A program made the position numbers and the translations under genes. A stretch of 23,317 nucleotides of DNA, taken from the NCBI GenBank assembly GCA_031274385.1, contig JAISQH010000162.1, positions 1-23,317 of the forward strand, in the 5' to 3' direction. The stretch comes from Planctomycetaceae bacterium. Lineage in GTDB: Bacteria > Planctomycetota > Planctomycetia > Pirellulales > Thermoguttaceae. This document shows, one piece after another, positions 14,685 to 22,591 of the stretch. The notes beneath the pieces are model-generated. The model was not told the DNA's origin. It was given only the letters and a program-made list of their open reading frames with translations, and did not search any database. Within the stretch, counting starts at the first letter, position 1, and each line of letters opens with the position of its first letter.

Positions 14685-15572
14685 CTATCGTCCTGAATTC
14701 TGATCCAGAAAGTTTTTCAAAGTTGATCCTCGAATTGGGTCGTGTAGGGCGAAATCAAGAAACGCCTTGTAATACGAGTCGAAACTGCCAATATCGTACC
14801 GGTATTCGCCGGGCGGAAGACGAACTCCGAGTATTCTTTTACGGTCGCGAATCATCAGACTGACCGCATCCGTCAACTGAATACTGCCATCAATTCCCGG
14901 TTCGGTACGGTGAAGATAATCGAAAATATCCGAAGTGAAAATATATCGCGCCGCAACCGCCAAAGTACTCGGAGTTTCTTCCACCGACGGCTTTTCCACA
15001 ATATCGTCAAGTTCAAAAAAATCTCCTTGCGATTCCTTCGGCTTGGCAATACCGTAATGGATCACATCGTTGCGGGCAACTTCGTCAAACGCAATAATTC
15101 CTTTGACTTCGTTACTATTACGTTCAAAAAGATCAATCATCCGTTTGACAATACCCGAAGGCGTATGCCGTCCGAGAATCGTATCGCCCAACGCAACAAC
15201 AAAACGATGACCGCGAACAAACGGCTCCGCACAAAGTACCGCGTGACCAAGACCGCTTTGATGACGTTGCCGCGTGTAAAAATATTCCGCATCTTCCCGT
15301 TCAAACGCCAACTCCGCTAACAACTCTTCTTTGCCGTTTAACCTCAGATAACGTATCAACTCATTATTGATGTCAAAATGATCTTCAATAGCAGTTTTGT
15401 CCGGTCCGGTGACGAAAAGAAGCCGGTTCACACGGCATTGAATTAACTCCTCGACAACATATTGAACAACCGGTTTACCGCCCACCGGCAACATTTCTTT
15501 CGGTTGACTTTTGGTCAACGGCAAAAGCTCCGTCCCACGACCGGCAACAGGAATTATCGCAAGATCAATCAT
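14685..15572 (-). CDS. galU: GalU-like UTP-glucose-1-phosphate uridylyltransferase (nucleotidyltransferase)
   Basis: The 295-residue protein follows GalU from end to end: LAIIPVAGRGTELLPLTK, PKEMLPVGGKPVVQYVVEE (24-42), GLGHAVLCAEP (107-117), ALGDTILG (127-134) and DDIVEKPS (189-196). GalU makes UDP-glucose for cell-envelope polysaccharides. The nucleotide-binding loop normally reads GxGTR, but here it is GRGTE: residue 15 is Glu (codon GAG), a charge reversal at a position that is nearly always Arg. The rest of the fold motifs are intact. It may be a divergent GalU, a relative with another substrate, or catalytically impaired. It lies 85 nt downstream of the lptB-like gene on the same strand. 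No ribosome-binding site is seen before the ATG. Confidence 0.85.
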   Translation of the reverse strand: MIDLAIIPVAGRGTELLPLTKSQPKEMLPVGGKPVVQYVVEELIQCRVNRLLFVTGPDKTAIEDHFDINNELIRYLRLNGKEELLAELAFEREDAEYFYTRQRHQSGLGHAVLCAEPFVRGHRFVVALGDTILGRHTPSGIVKRMIDLFERNSNEVKGIIAFDEVARNDVIHYGIAKPKESQGDFFELDDIVEKPSVEETPSTLAVAARYIFTSDIFDYLHRTEPGIDGSIQLTDAVSLMIRDRKRILGVRLPPGEYRYDIGSFDSYYKAFLDFALHDPIRGSTLKNFLDQNSGR

Positions 15573-15620
15573 TTTTAGCAGAACAATTTTAAATAGAAAA
15601 CAAAAAAACTAATAACAAAT

Positions 15621-15660
15621 AACCGACAACTAACTACCGACAACTGACTACTGACTACTA
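15621..15660. repeat. ACTGACTACT-type simple repeat
   Basis: AACTGACTACTGACTACT and looser variants (CCGACAACTAACTACCGACA) fill about 40 nt and run into the lptB-like stop codon (TAG, 15660-15658). The same 18-mer recurs at 17447-17491, on the other side of the lptB-like gene. Confidence 0.75.
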
Positions 15661-16968
15661 CTTTCGCCAGATCAGCGAACCGAGTGACCGGATCACACCG
15701 GACATTCCGGCAGAAGGTTCTGATGGAGGATTTGTTGGTTCATGTTTTGGTTCAAGTTTTGATTCGTTAACCGATTGGTGAGTTGATTCGTAGATTGGTT
15801 TCTTGGAAGGTACTGACGAACGGTTCAAATTCGAATGAACAAAATGCCGTTCGGGTTTTTCAGGGCTTGATGTTAAACGTTTACCGATGGGGCGGGTTGG
15901 CAATGTCGGTGAGTTGTTTTCCAATTCGGTTGGGTTCACCGGATCGCCGGTCATTGGCAACGTAATACGGTGCGGCAATTTCAATTTCGGAAGCGGCTCA
16001 TCCCATTCGGGATCAGGCACCGGTTCTTTGGGTTTGGCGGTACGATGTCCCAAAATCGGTCGGGACGAAATTTTTTCCGATTGCTCAAAAGATTCAAAAG
16101 ATTCGGAAGATTCAAAAGGTTCGGAAGATTCGGCAGATTGGTAACGTGAAACCGAATGGAGATTGTTCACATTGACATTTTCGCCGAAATAGACTTTTCG
16201 TGCTTCGGGGTTATTTAATACTTCTTCGGGTGTTCCGTGACAGAGAACCTGACCGGCTTGGATCACATAACTTCGTTGCGTAATTTGAAGCGTATCCTGA
16301 ACCGAATGATCGGTAATCAGAATCGAAATTCCTTCGCCGGAAAGTTGCCGGATAATTTCCTGAATTCCGGTCACCGTGATTGGGTCAACCGCTGCAAAAG
16401 GTTCGTCGAGCAAAATAATTTTCGGGTTGGAAACGAGAGATCGGGCGATTTCCAATCGTCGGCGTTCTCCGCCGGACAAACCGCCGCCGTAATTGTAGCG
16501 GAGATGGGTCAACTGAAATTTTTCAAGAAGTTCGTCGCAACGCCGTTTACGAACAGAACGTTTCATACCGAGCATTTCCATGATTCCGTAAAGATTATTC
16601 TGAACGGAAAGTTTTTGAAAAACGCTTCGATCTTGCGGCAGGTAGCCCATTCCACCTTCACGGCTTCGGCGGTACATGGGCCAATTGGTCACATCCTGCG
16701 AACCGAGATAAACGATTCCGCCGTTGGTATTAATGAGTCCGCAAGCCATCCGAAAACTTGTTGTTTTTCCGGCTCCGTTCGGACCGAGCAAGCCGACAAT
16801 TTCGCCTTTGTTGACATGAAAACTAACCCCATCCACCACACGGCGTTTACCGTAAATCTTGACCAACCCTTCAACCCGAAGTACCGCTGACGGAACGGAA
16901 TATTTTTCCGCATCATTCGAGGAAAAAGAGCTTCGGTGTAATGTATCCAGTGCATTGCCTTTGTACAT
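15658..16968 (-). CDS. lptB: LPS-export ABC ATPase LptB-like, with long disordered C-terminal extension
   Basis: Residues 30 to about 265 of this 436-residue protein are an ABC ATPase. It has Walker A GPNGAGKT (62-69), GYLPQDRSVFQKLSVQNNL (108-126, the LptB-type Q-loop), signature LSGGERRRLEIA (164-175), Walker B IILLDEPFAAVDP (184-196) and H-loop His221. DEPFAAVDP and CHGTPEEVLNNPEARKVYFGE are hallmarks of LptB, which powers lipopolysaccharide transport. LptB is usually about 240 residues. Here about 165 residues follow, starting with a Ser/Glu/Phe repeat (about 279-297) and then a Pro/Ser/Lys-rich low-complexity tail ending in SLGSLIWRK. No lptA, lptC or lptFG neighbours are visible. A 28-residue N-terminal stretch precedes the domain. 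The ATG at 16968 has no ribosome-binding site. Confidence 0.85.
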   Translation of the reverse strand: MYKGNALDTLHRSSFSSNDAEKYSVPSAVLRVEGLVKIYGKRRVVDGVSFHVNKGEIVGLLGPNGAGKTTSFRMACGLINTNGGIVYLGSQDVTNWPMYRRSREGGMGYLPQDRSVFQKLSVQNNLYGIMEMLGMKRSVRKRRCDELLEKFQLTHLRYNYGGGLSGGERRRLEIARSLVSNPKIILLDEPFAAVDPITVTGIQEIIRQLSGEGISILITDHSVQDTLQITQRSYVIQAGQVLCHGTPEEVLNNPEARKVYFGENVNVNNLHSVSRYQSAESSEPFESSESFESFEQSEKISSRPILGHRTAKPKEPVPDPEWDEPLPKLKLPHRITLPMTGDPVNPTELENNSPTLPTRPIGKRLTSSPEKPERHFVHSNLNRSSVPSKKPIYESTHQSVNESKLEPKHEPTNPPSEPSAGMSGVIRSLGSLIWRK

Positions 16969-17262
16969 GGCGGAAAAGCGTAAGTTATTGAAGACAAAAT
17001 AAATCGATTCGCTAAAATAAACTAATGAAACGTCTTCCCCATCTTACAAAATTTTCCGCCGCAACGTCAAGAGCAATTTTGACTCACTCCACAATAAAAG
17101 GCGGTTTCGTATTTTTTTCTTATACTCACTGCGATTGATTGATTTTCTTTCCATTTTCCGATTAGCGTTGTCGGATTTCGTTTACGGCTTGGCGTTTCTC
17201 ATTTACGCCTTGGTAAAAATCATTTACTTTCGCCGGAAATTAACCGGCAACAAAAGGCGTTA

Positions 17263-17356
17263 GGCGTTAGCGACGGTCGCTTGCGACCGACGAGATGGGC
17301 GACTTGCTGTCAAAAATAACCGATTACTTCGGGGGCAAGCCCCCGTCGCTAACGCC
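17263..17356. repeat. Nested palindromic element with 14-bp inverted ends
   Basis: GGCGTTAGCGACGG (17263-17276) and CCGTCGCTAACGCC (17343-17356) are perfect inverted repeats. Two tight hairpins lie at the ends of the same element: CGGTCGC-TT-GCGACCG (17274-17289) and CGGGGGC-AA-GCCCCCG (17330-17345). Outer and inner stems compete for the same bases. The GC content is far above the surrounding sequence. It resembles a REP-like or MITE-like repeat family. Confidence 0.8.
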
Positions 17357-17404
17357 ATGCAATGCATTTATAACTCAAGGGCGTTGCCCACGCTAGGATA
17401 TTTT

Positions 17405-17423
17405 GCCCCTTCGGGGCGTTTTT
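17405..17423 (+). terminator. Terminator-like hairpin GCCCC-TTC-GGGGC with T-run
   Basis: A 5-bp GC stem with a 3-nt loop is followed by GTTTTT, which has the form of a short intrinsic terminator on the plus strand. No plus-strand gene ends just upstream, so it may instead be part of the repeat element next to it. Confidence 0.4.
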
Positions 17424-17446
17424 AGGATGTTAGAGAAAAGGTCTAA

Positions 17447-17491
17447 TAACTGACTACTGACTACTGACTACCGGCTACTAACTACTGACTG
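17447..17491. repeat. ACTGACTACT-type simple repeat, second copy
   Basis: AACTGACTACTGACTACTG followed by ACTACCGGCTACTAACTACTGACTGG. It shares an 18-mer with the copy at 15643-15660. The two copies bracket the lptB-like gene in the same orientation. Confidence 0.75.
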
Positions 17492-17586
17492 GTCATTAGA
17501 AAAAAGTTTGGTAGAATAAAAGCCTTCTCAAATTCCTTGATGCTCCTAGTTGCATCGTGTATTTATTTTCCCAACCCCTTGATTCT

Positions 17587-20500
17587 ATGACTGTTCCCAC
17601 CGAATCACATGAAACGTTGTCATTACCCGAACAAGAGCTTGCCGTCTTAACGTTCTGGAAAGAGCAGCGGATTTATGAAAAATCACTCAAAAGCCGGCGC
17701 GATTCCAAACGGTTTGTTTTTTACGAAGGTCCGCCAACCGCCAACGGTTTGCCGCATCCGGGGCATTGTCTCACCCGCGCCATCAAAGATTTGTATCCGC
17801 GTTACAAAACAATGCAGGGCTTTCTTTGTGAGCGAAAAGGCGGTTGGGATACGCATGGTTTGCCGGTTGAGGTGGAAGTTTGCAAAGAATTAGGAATCCA
17901 CTCAAAAGAAGAGATCGAAAATTACGGCATCGAACCGTTTATTCACCGTTGTCAGGAAAGCGTTTTTCGGTACATGAAGCAATGGGAAGAACTCACCGAA
18001 CGGCTCGGTTTTTGGGTTAATCTTGGCGAAGCGTATGTCACTTATCACAAAAGTTATGTCGAATCTGTTTGGTGGTCACTCAAAACGCTTTACGAACGAG
18101 GGTTACTGTATCAAGGTCATAAAATCGTCTGGTGGTGGGCGCAAGGCGGAACGGCGTTGTCTGCCGGTGAAGTCGGGCAAGGTTATCGGCAAGTTGCCGA
18201 TCCAAGCGTTTTCGTTCGTTTTCCGTTGGTGAACGCCCTGCCCGGAAACGATTGGACAATGTTCAATGAAGACCTTGCGATTACAGTCAACATGAAACTT
18301 GGTTTTACGGGCGTGGTTGATTTGCTTGTCTGGACAACAACACCGTGGACCTTGCCAAGCAATCAGTTTGCCGCCGTACATCCCGAACTTGAATACGCTC
18401 TTGTACGTTGGACGGACGAAGAGGGGACGCTTGATGACCGGCTGAGTGTGTTGGCGAAAGACCTTGTTGAAACCGTTGCCGCCAAAACCAAACGAACCGC
18501 GCAAATTCTTGAAACCTATTTTGGAAAAGAGTTGGTTGGAATGAGATATATTCCGCCGTTTCCGTTCTATTATGATCAATCCGGCAAGTCGGTTGGGTCG
18601 CTTGTTACCGGCGGTCAACAAGTTCTTGGCTGGCGTATTGTCGCTGCCGATTTCGTAACACTGGACGCCGGAACCGGTTTGGTGCATCAGGCTCCGGCGT
18701 TCGGCGAAGTCGATTTCGATGTGCTGCAATCCGAAAAAGCAAAATTCGTTGAAGGGGAAGGTCCTGAATTGATTTGTTGTGTTGCGCCGGACGGAACATT
18801 CACCGACCTCGCCGGTCCTTACGCCGGAAAATGGGTTAAAGACGCCGATAAAGAAATCATTAAAGATATTCGCTCGAAACATTTGTTGTTTCATCAAGAA
18901 CAATATTTACACGATTATCCGTTCTGTTGGCGTAGTGACGAAGACCCGTTGATTCAGTATCCCCGCAAGAGTTGGTTTGTCAAAACGACGCAGTTCAAAG
19001 ACGCCATGCTTGCCAATAATCAGGCAATTCATTGGTATCCCGAACACATCAAGAACGGGCGTTTCGGTAACTTTTTGGAATCGAATGTGGATTGGGCGTT
19101 GTCGCGGGAACGGTTTTGGGGAACGCCGTTACCGATTTGGGTTTGCGAAGAAACCGGTCAGGCGGAAGCCGTTGGTTCTTACGACGAATTGTTACAAAAA
19201 CCGGGCATTCGGGGAACCGAAGTCTGGGCGGAAGCCAAAAAAGCCAATCCTCAACTAAATGATGATTTAATTGTTCATAAACCGTATATTGACGCGATCA
19301 CTTATGATTCTCCGTTTGCGCCGGGCAAGCGGATGCGCCGGGTTTCTGAAGTCATTGATTGTTGGTTTGATTCCGGCGCAATGCCGTTTGCCCAATGGGG
19401 ATTTCCGTACCAACATAACAGTATCACGCAATTTCGGAAACATTTTCCCGCCGATTTTATCAGCGAAGCCATTGACCAAACGCGCGGTTGGTTTTACAGT
19501 CAACTGGCGATTAGTACGATGGTGTTTGACGGTTCTACTGCTCCGTTTGGCGGAGTCGATGAAACGTCGGGCAAGGTTTTGCCGCTTGCGTTGCCCCATC
19601 CGTTCAAAAATTGCATTGTTCTTGGTTTGATGCTTGGTGAAGATGGTCAAAAAATGTCGAAAAGTAAACGGAATTACCGTGAACCCGCTGAAATTTTTGA
19701 CAAATACGGTGCGGATGCTCTTCGTTGGTATTTTTACGCCAATCAAACACCGTGGACGGCAATTCGGTACAGTGAATCGGCAATCAAGGACAGTTTACCG
19801 GAATTTATTTTACGATTACAAAATATTGTTTCGTTTTACGAAGTTTATAGTCATATTGACGGTTTTGAGCCGTTGAAACTGGTTCATCCTGACGTGTTGC
19901 GGGATGATGACGGTCAAATGAGTCCGTTTTGTTTGGCGTCGGCGAAAAAATCCGAAAAGCCTTATCGTTCCGTTAAGGCGCGTCCGCAACTTGATTACTG
20001 GATTCTTGGCGAGTTGAACAAAACGGTTCAATCTGTTTGCGAAGCGATGGATCGGTTTGATCATTACGCAGCGTGCGGCGAACTGATTACGTTTGTTGAT
20101 GCGCTTTCCAATTGGTATGTACGCCGGAACCGTGACCGGTTTTGGAGTTCCGCAACCGAAGACGATCCGAAAAAAATCACATCGAAATACGATGCGTACT
20201 GGACATTGTACGAATGTCTGATTATTATCACGAAATTGATTGCTCCGTTCACGCCGTTCCTTGCCGAAAATTTCTGGCAACGGCTTGTTGATACGAAAAA
20301 CGGTGGTTTGGAAAGCGTTCATCTTGCCGATTATCCGAAAGCGGACGAAAATCTGATTAACGGGAAAATGTTGAACGAAATCAAATTGATGCGAGAAATT
20401 GTTTCGTTGGGTCGTGCAGCGCGTTCGAGTGGACATTTGAAGGTTCGGCAACCGCTTTCGGGAATGAAGATATTATTTTCCGGTGATGCGGTTGCGAAAA

Positions 20501-21144
20501 TCTTTTGGGATTCCGACGTGATTGACAATGTTCGGGTGATTCAGGACGAGTTGAACATCAAAAGCCTAAAAGTTATTGAAGACAAAAATGAGTTCAACGA
20601 ATATGTTTCTTTTTCTGTGCTTCCTGATTTTAAGAAGTTGGGCAAGAAGCTTGGTAAAAAGTTACCGGAAGTGAAACAACTTTTGAGTGAAGCGGACGGA
20701 GCGAAGTTACTTTCTGAAATGGACAAGAACAAGAAAATCGTACTGAAATTGTCTGATGGCGAAGTGGAATTGACTTCCGAAGAGATTCAAATCCGGTTGT
20801 TGGCAAAAGCGGGTTGGGCTGCGGCGCAAGGGCTTTCGTGTGTGGTGGTGCTTTCGACGGAGTTGACTGATGAACTTTTAGCCGAAGGGCGTTCGCGGGA
20901 AATTGTTCGTTTAATTCAAGATCGCCGCAAGGAATTGAATTTGAATTACACGGATCGGATTCTTGTCGGGATCGAAACGTCTTCCAACATGTTAGGCGAT
21001 GCGCTTCGGCAACATATTGAGTACATTAAAGGTGAAACGCTTGCGGTTGATTTGAAAAAGAGTCCCATTCCCGGCGCGGAACCGGTTGCCCACTCTATTG
21101 ACGGCGAAGAACTGATGCTCTCCGTTGTCAGCGCAGAAACGTAA
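17587..21144 (+). CDS. ileS: Isoleucyl-tRNA synthetase, eukaryotic-type (IleS type 2)
   Basis: This 1185-residue class I aminoacyl-tRNA synthetase charges tRNA-Ile. The HIGH motif is HPGH (57-60) after YEGPPTANGLP, and the KMSKS motif is intact at 689-693 (GQKMSKSKRNY). DWALSRERFWGTPLPIW (about 502-518), CWFDSGAMPFAQ and the large length are typical of the eukaryotic-type bacterial IleRS. The C-terminal region has no CxxC zinc finger of the E. coli type. Enzymes of this type are generally insensitive to mupirocin, a prediction from family only. A GTG at 17557 would add 10 residues. The ATG at 17587 is preferred, though no ribosome-binding site marks either. It stands alone on the plus strand, followed by a large inverted repeat. 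Confidence 0.96.
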   Translation: MTVPTESHETLSLPEQELAVLTFWKEQRIYEKSLKSRRDSKRFVFYEGPPTANGLPHPGHCLTRAIKDLYPRYKTMQGFLCERKGGWDTHGLPVEVEVCKELGIHSKEEIENYGIEPFIHRCQESVFRYMKQWEELTERLGFWVNLGEAYVTYHKSYVESVWWSLKTLYERGLLYQGHKIVWWWAQGGTALSAGEVGQGYRQVADPSVFVRFPLVNALPGNDWTMFNEDLAITVNMKLGFTGVVDLLVWTTTPWTLPSNQFAAVHPELEYALVRWTDEEGTLDDRLSVLAKDLVETVAAKTKRTAQILETYFGKELVGMRYIPPFPFYYDQSGKSVGSLVTGGQQVLGWRIVAADFVTLDAGTGLVHQAPAFGEVDFDVLQSEKAKFVEGEGPELICCVAPDGTFTDLAGPYAGKWVKDADKEIIKDIRSKHLLFHQEQYLHDYPFCWRSDEDPLIQYPRKSWFVKTTQFKDAMLANNQAIHWYPEHIKNGRFGNFLESNVDWALSRERFWGTPLPIWVCEETGQAEAVGSYDELLQKPGIRGTEVWAEAKKANPQLNDDLIVHKPYIDAITYDSPFAPGKRMRRVSEVIDCWFDSGAMPFAQWGFPYQHNSITQFRKHFPADFISEAIDQTRGWFYSQLAISTMVFDGSTAPFGGVDETSGKVLPLALPHPFKNCIVLGLMLGEDGQKMSKSKRNYREPAEIFDKYGADALRWYFYANQTPWTAIRYSESAIKDSLPEFILRLQNIVSFYEVYSHIDGFEPLKLVHPDVLRDDDGQMSPFCLASAKKSEKPYRSVKARPQLDYWILGELNKTVQSVCEAMDRFDHYAACGELITFVDALSNWYVRRNRDRFWSSATEDDPKKITSKYDAYWTLYECLIIITKLIAPFTPFLAENFWQRLVDTKNGGLESVHLADYPKADENLINGKMLNEIKLMREIVSLGRAARSSGHLKVRQPLSGMKILFSGDAVAKIFWDSDVIDNVRVIQDELNIKSLKVIEDKNEFNEYVSFSVLPDFKKLGKKLGKKLPEVKQLLSEADGAKLLSEMDKNKKIVLKLSDGEVELTSEEIQIRLLAKAGWAAAQGLSCVVVLSTELTDELLAEGRSREIVRLIQDRRKELNLNYTDRILVGIETSSNMLGDALRQHIEYIKGETLAVDLKKSPIPGAEPVAHSIDGEELMLSVVSAET

Positions 21145-21166
21145 CCGTCTCTTTATTTTTTAAGGA

Positions 21167-21291
21167 TTGTTTCGGATTTTGTGGGAGGTTTACATTTGAA
21201 AGAAAACATCTGATTTGATTTGACCCTTTCAGGGCAGATAAAACCGGAGGTTTCCTTATCAAAAGTAAACCTCCCACAAAATCCGAAACAA
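21167..21291. repeat. 27-bp perfect inverted repeat with 71-nt spacer
   Basis: The arm at 21167-21193 (TTGTTTCGGATTTTG...) is the exact reverse complement of 21265-21291. The spacer holds a small CCCT-TTC-AGGG hairpin (21224-21234) and a further GGAGGTTT (21246-21253) that repeats part of the arm. It begins 22 nt after the ileS stop. It could act as a long terminator or mRNA-protecting hairpin for ileS, or be a MITE-like element. No T-run follows it. Confidence 0.85.
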
Positions 21292-21432
21292 CCAGTAAAT
21301 TCACGTCTGCCGCGATTCCTATTTTATTCCATACATTCAAAGTCCTTTTTCACAATTATAAAAGAAAGACGAACAAATGTGGAAGTTTTCGGAGGCGAAT
21401 TACATCAGACATTTTCTAAAAATACATTTTTA

Positions 21433-21460
21433 ACCACGAAATTCACGAAAAAACACGAAA
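21433..21460. repeat. CCACGAAATTCACGAAA-type repeat, copy 1
   Basis: ACCACGAAATTCACGAAA followed by AAACACGAAA. It faces the copy at 21504-21540 as an imperfect inverted repeat, so the pair could form a hairpin with a loop of about 45 nt. Confidence 0.7.
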
Positions 21461-21503
21461 GAATGGTTTTACAATCAATTGAAATAAAAAATTCTTTTTT
21501 ATC

Positions 21504-21540
21504 TTTTTCGTGAAATTTCGTGTTTTTCGTGGTAGAATCC
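21504..21540. repeat. CCACGAAAAACACGAAA dispersed repeat, copy 2 (inverted)
   Basis: The reverse complement of this 37-nt stretch matches 23254-23290 at 35 of 37 positions, starting GGATTCTACCACGAAAAACA. The two copies face each other across a 1.7-kb stretch with the unknown 314-residue gene and a transposase-like remnant. Confidence 0.85.
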
Positions 21541-21646
21541 TCATTTTTAGAAGTTCTCGTCAATTATTTTCTTACTATTCGTGGGCAACTCTAAAATTAT
21601 TGCACACAAAGGCACAAAATAACGAAACAGAAACACTCAAACGCGA

Positions 21647-22591
21647 TTAGGGAGTGGTTGAAACATTTTCTGTTTCGTGGTGATGGGATTCTGTTGTTTC
21701 GACAGAGTGGATGAGCGATTTGAATGTCTCAAGAAGTTTAATGAGTTTCGGCGGCGCAACATCTTTCCAACCGGAGAGTTTGTGATTCAGAATGGCTACT
21801 TTCAACATTTCAAAGGATTCGGCAAGATCAGAAGGGAAGTCCGAAAAATCCCTGAGTGTTGTTGCAAGAAGTTCACCGGTTGACCGAACCTCCTCTTCTT
21901 CATCTGTATTTTTATTTCGGTTCTTGGATTTTTTGGATTCTTTTTTCCTCGACTTTTCTTCACTGATTTCAAACGGGGGCGCATCGTTGCCGAAACCTTC
22001 AACAATATCGGCGGCACCGATTTCGGAGATTTTTGCTTCAGTCCGATCTTTTTCCTGAATTCTTCGTTCTGCCACCGTGGGTTCATTGCGGTTCAACACG
22101 TCTTCGTCCAATTCCGCTGTGAAAATATCTTCATCGCGTGGTTTCAGTTCTTCGGGAGCGCCGACTGCTTCCCAACGCTGAACACGCATCTGGGCTACCG
22201 ACCAATGATTTTGAACTGCCCCTTCAAGCCATAATTCCGCATCATTCCAATCCAATGCCGCTTGAAAATGCGACCAATAAAGGTTGGGATAATCATTTGA
22301 TTTTTCGCCGAACCGTTCTGCGACGCGCCGCAGCCGACCGACATGTTGCGAGGTGACATTGCCAACCCGCCGCGCCCAAGCCTCGTCCGAATACGCCCCA
22401 TGCGGTAACTCCGCTTCAATCATTGCCTGACGCCAACGCAAAATCACCGTACCTTTTTCCCAATTTGTTTGGCTGATCAGCGTGTTCCAATTACCGATGT
22501 AAGGATTCGATAATTCCTCAATCAACGGCGAATTAATTAACAATGTCTCATCTTCTTCGGCAATAACCGGAGCAATTGCAAGTTCAATCAT
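21647..22591 (-). CDS. Protein of unknown function with a helix-turn-helix-like segment
   Basis: I do not recognise a named family for this 314-residue protein. The N-terminal half is compact and Trp-rich. Residues 67-93 (YSDEAWARRVGNVTSQHVGR and on) read like a helix-turn-helix, with a turn near Gly77-Asn78. PNLYWSHFQAALDW (102-115), AELWLEGAVQNHWSVAQMR (118-136) and RWEA (139-142) follow as further likely helices. Residues 150-240 are acidic and then strongly basic (KSRKKESKKSKNRNKN, about 213-228) with an EEEE run, probably disordered. Residues 241-300 form a helical C-terminal part. A DNA-binding or chromosome-associated role is only a guess. CGAGGA lies about 9 nt before the ATG, and no signal peptide or membrane segment is visible. 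I have a vague memory of similar proteins in Planctomycetes. Confidence 0.75.
   Translation of the reverse strand: MIELAIAPVIAEEDETLLINSPLIEELSNPYIGNWNTLISQTNWEKGTVILRWRQAMIEAELPHGAYSDEAWARRVGNVTSQHVGRLRRVAERFGEKSNDYPNLYWSHFQAALDWNDAELWLEGAVQNHWSVAQMRVQRWEAVGAPEELKPRDEDIFTAELDEDVLNRNEPTVAERRIQEKDRTEAKISEIGAADIVEGFGNDAPPFEISEEKSRKKESKKSKNRNKNTDEEEEVRSTGELLATTLRDFSDFPSDLAESFEMLKVAILNHKLSGWKDVAPPKLIKLLETFKSLIHSVETTESHHHETENVSTTP

Larger units (their letters stand above)
16969..17586. other. Divergent intergenic region between the lptB-like gene and ileS
   Basis: No gene is supported in these 618 nt. From left to right it holds AT-rich sequence, imperfectly repeated TTTACGGCTTGG/TTTACGCCTTGG motifs (about 17182-17215), a nested palindromic element (17263-17356), a second hairpin group ending in a T-run (17405-17423), an ACTGACT-type simple repeat (17447-17491) and a short stretch with TAGAAT (17512-17517) that could be a -10 box for ileS, without a convincing -35. 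Confidence 0.7.
21145..21646. other. Intergenic region after ileS, rich in inverted repeats
   Basis: No gene is supported in these 502 nt. They contain the 27-bp inverted repeat (21167-21291), two facing copies of a CACGAAA-type repeat (21433-21460 and 21504-21540) and AT-rich remainder. Short open frames here have no family resemblance and run through the repeats. Confidence 0.7.

Noticed and set aside
16237..16890. 217-codon plus-strand open frame opposite the lptB-like gene
   Set aside because: The lptB frame carries all ABC motifs. The antisense frame has no recognisable features.
17263..17423. CRISPR array or tRNA in the structured intergenic region
   Set aside because: There are no regularly spaced direct repeats, and no cloverleaf can be drawn. 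The structure consists of nested inverted repeats.
18103..18903. 266-codon minus-strand open frame within ileS
   Set aside because: It is antisense to a highly conserved synthetase region, and its composition fits a shadow frame.
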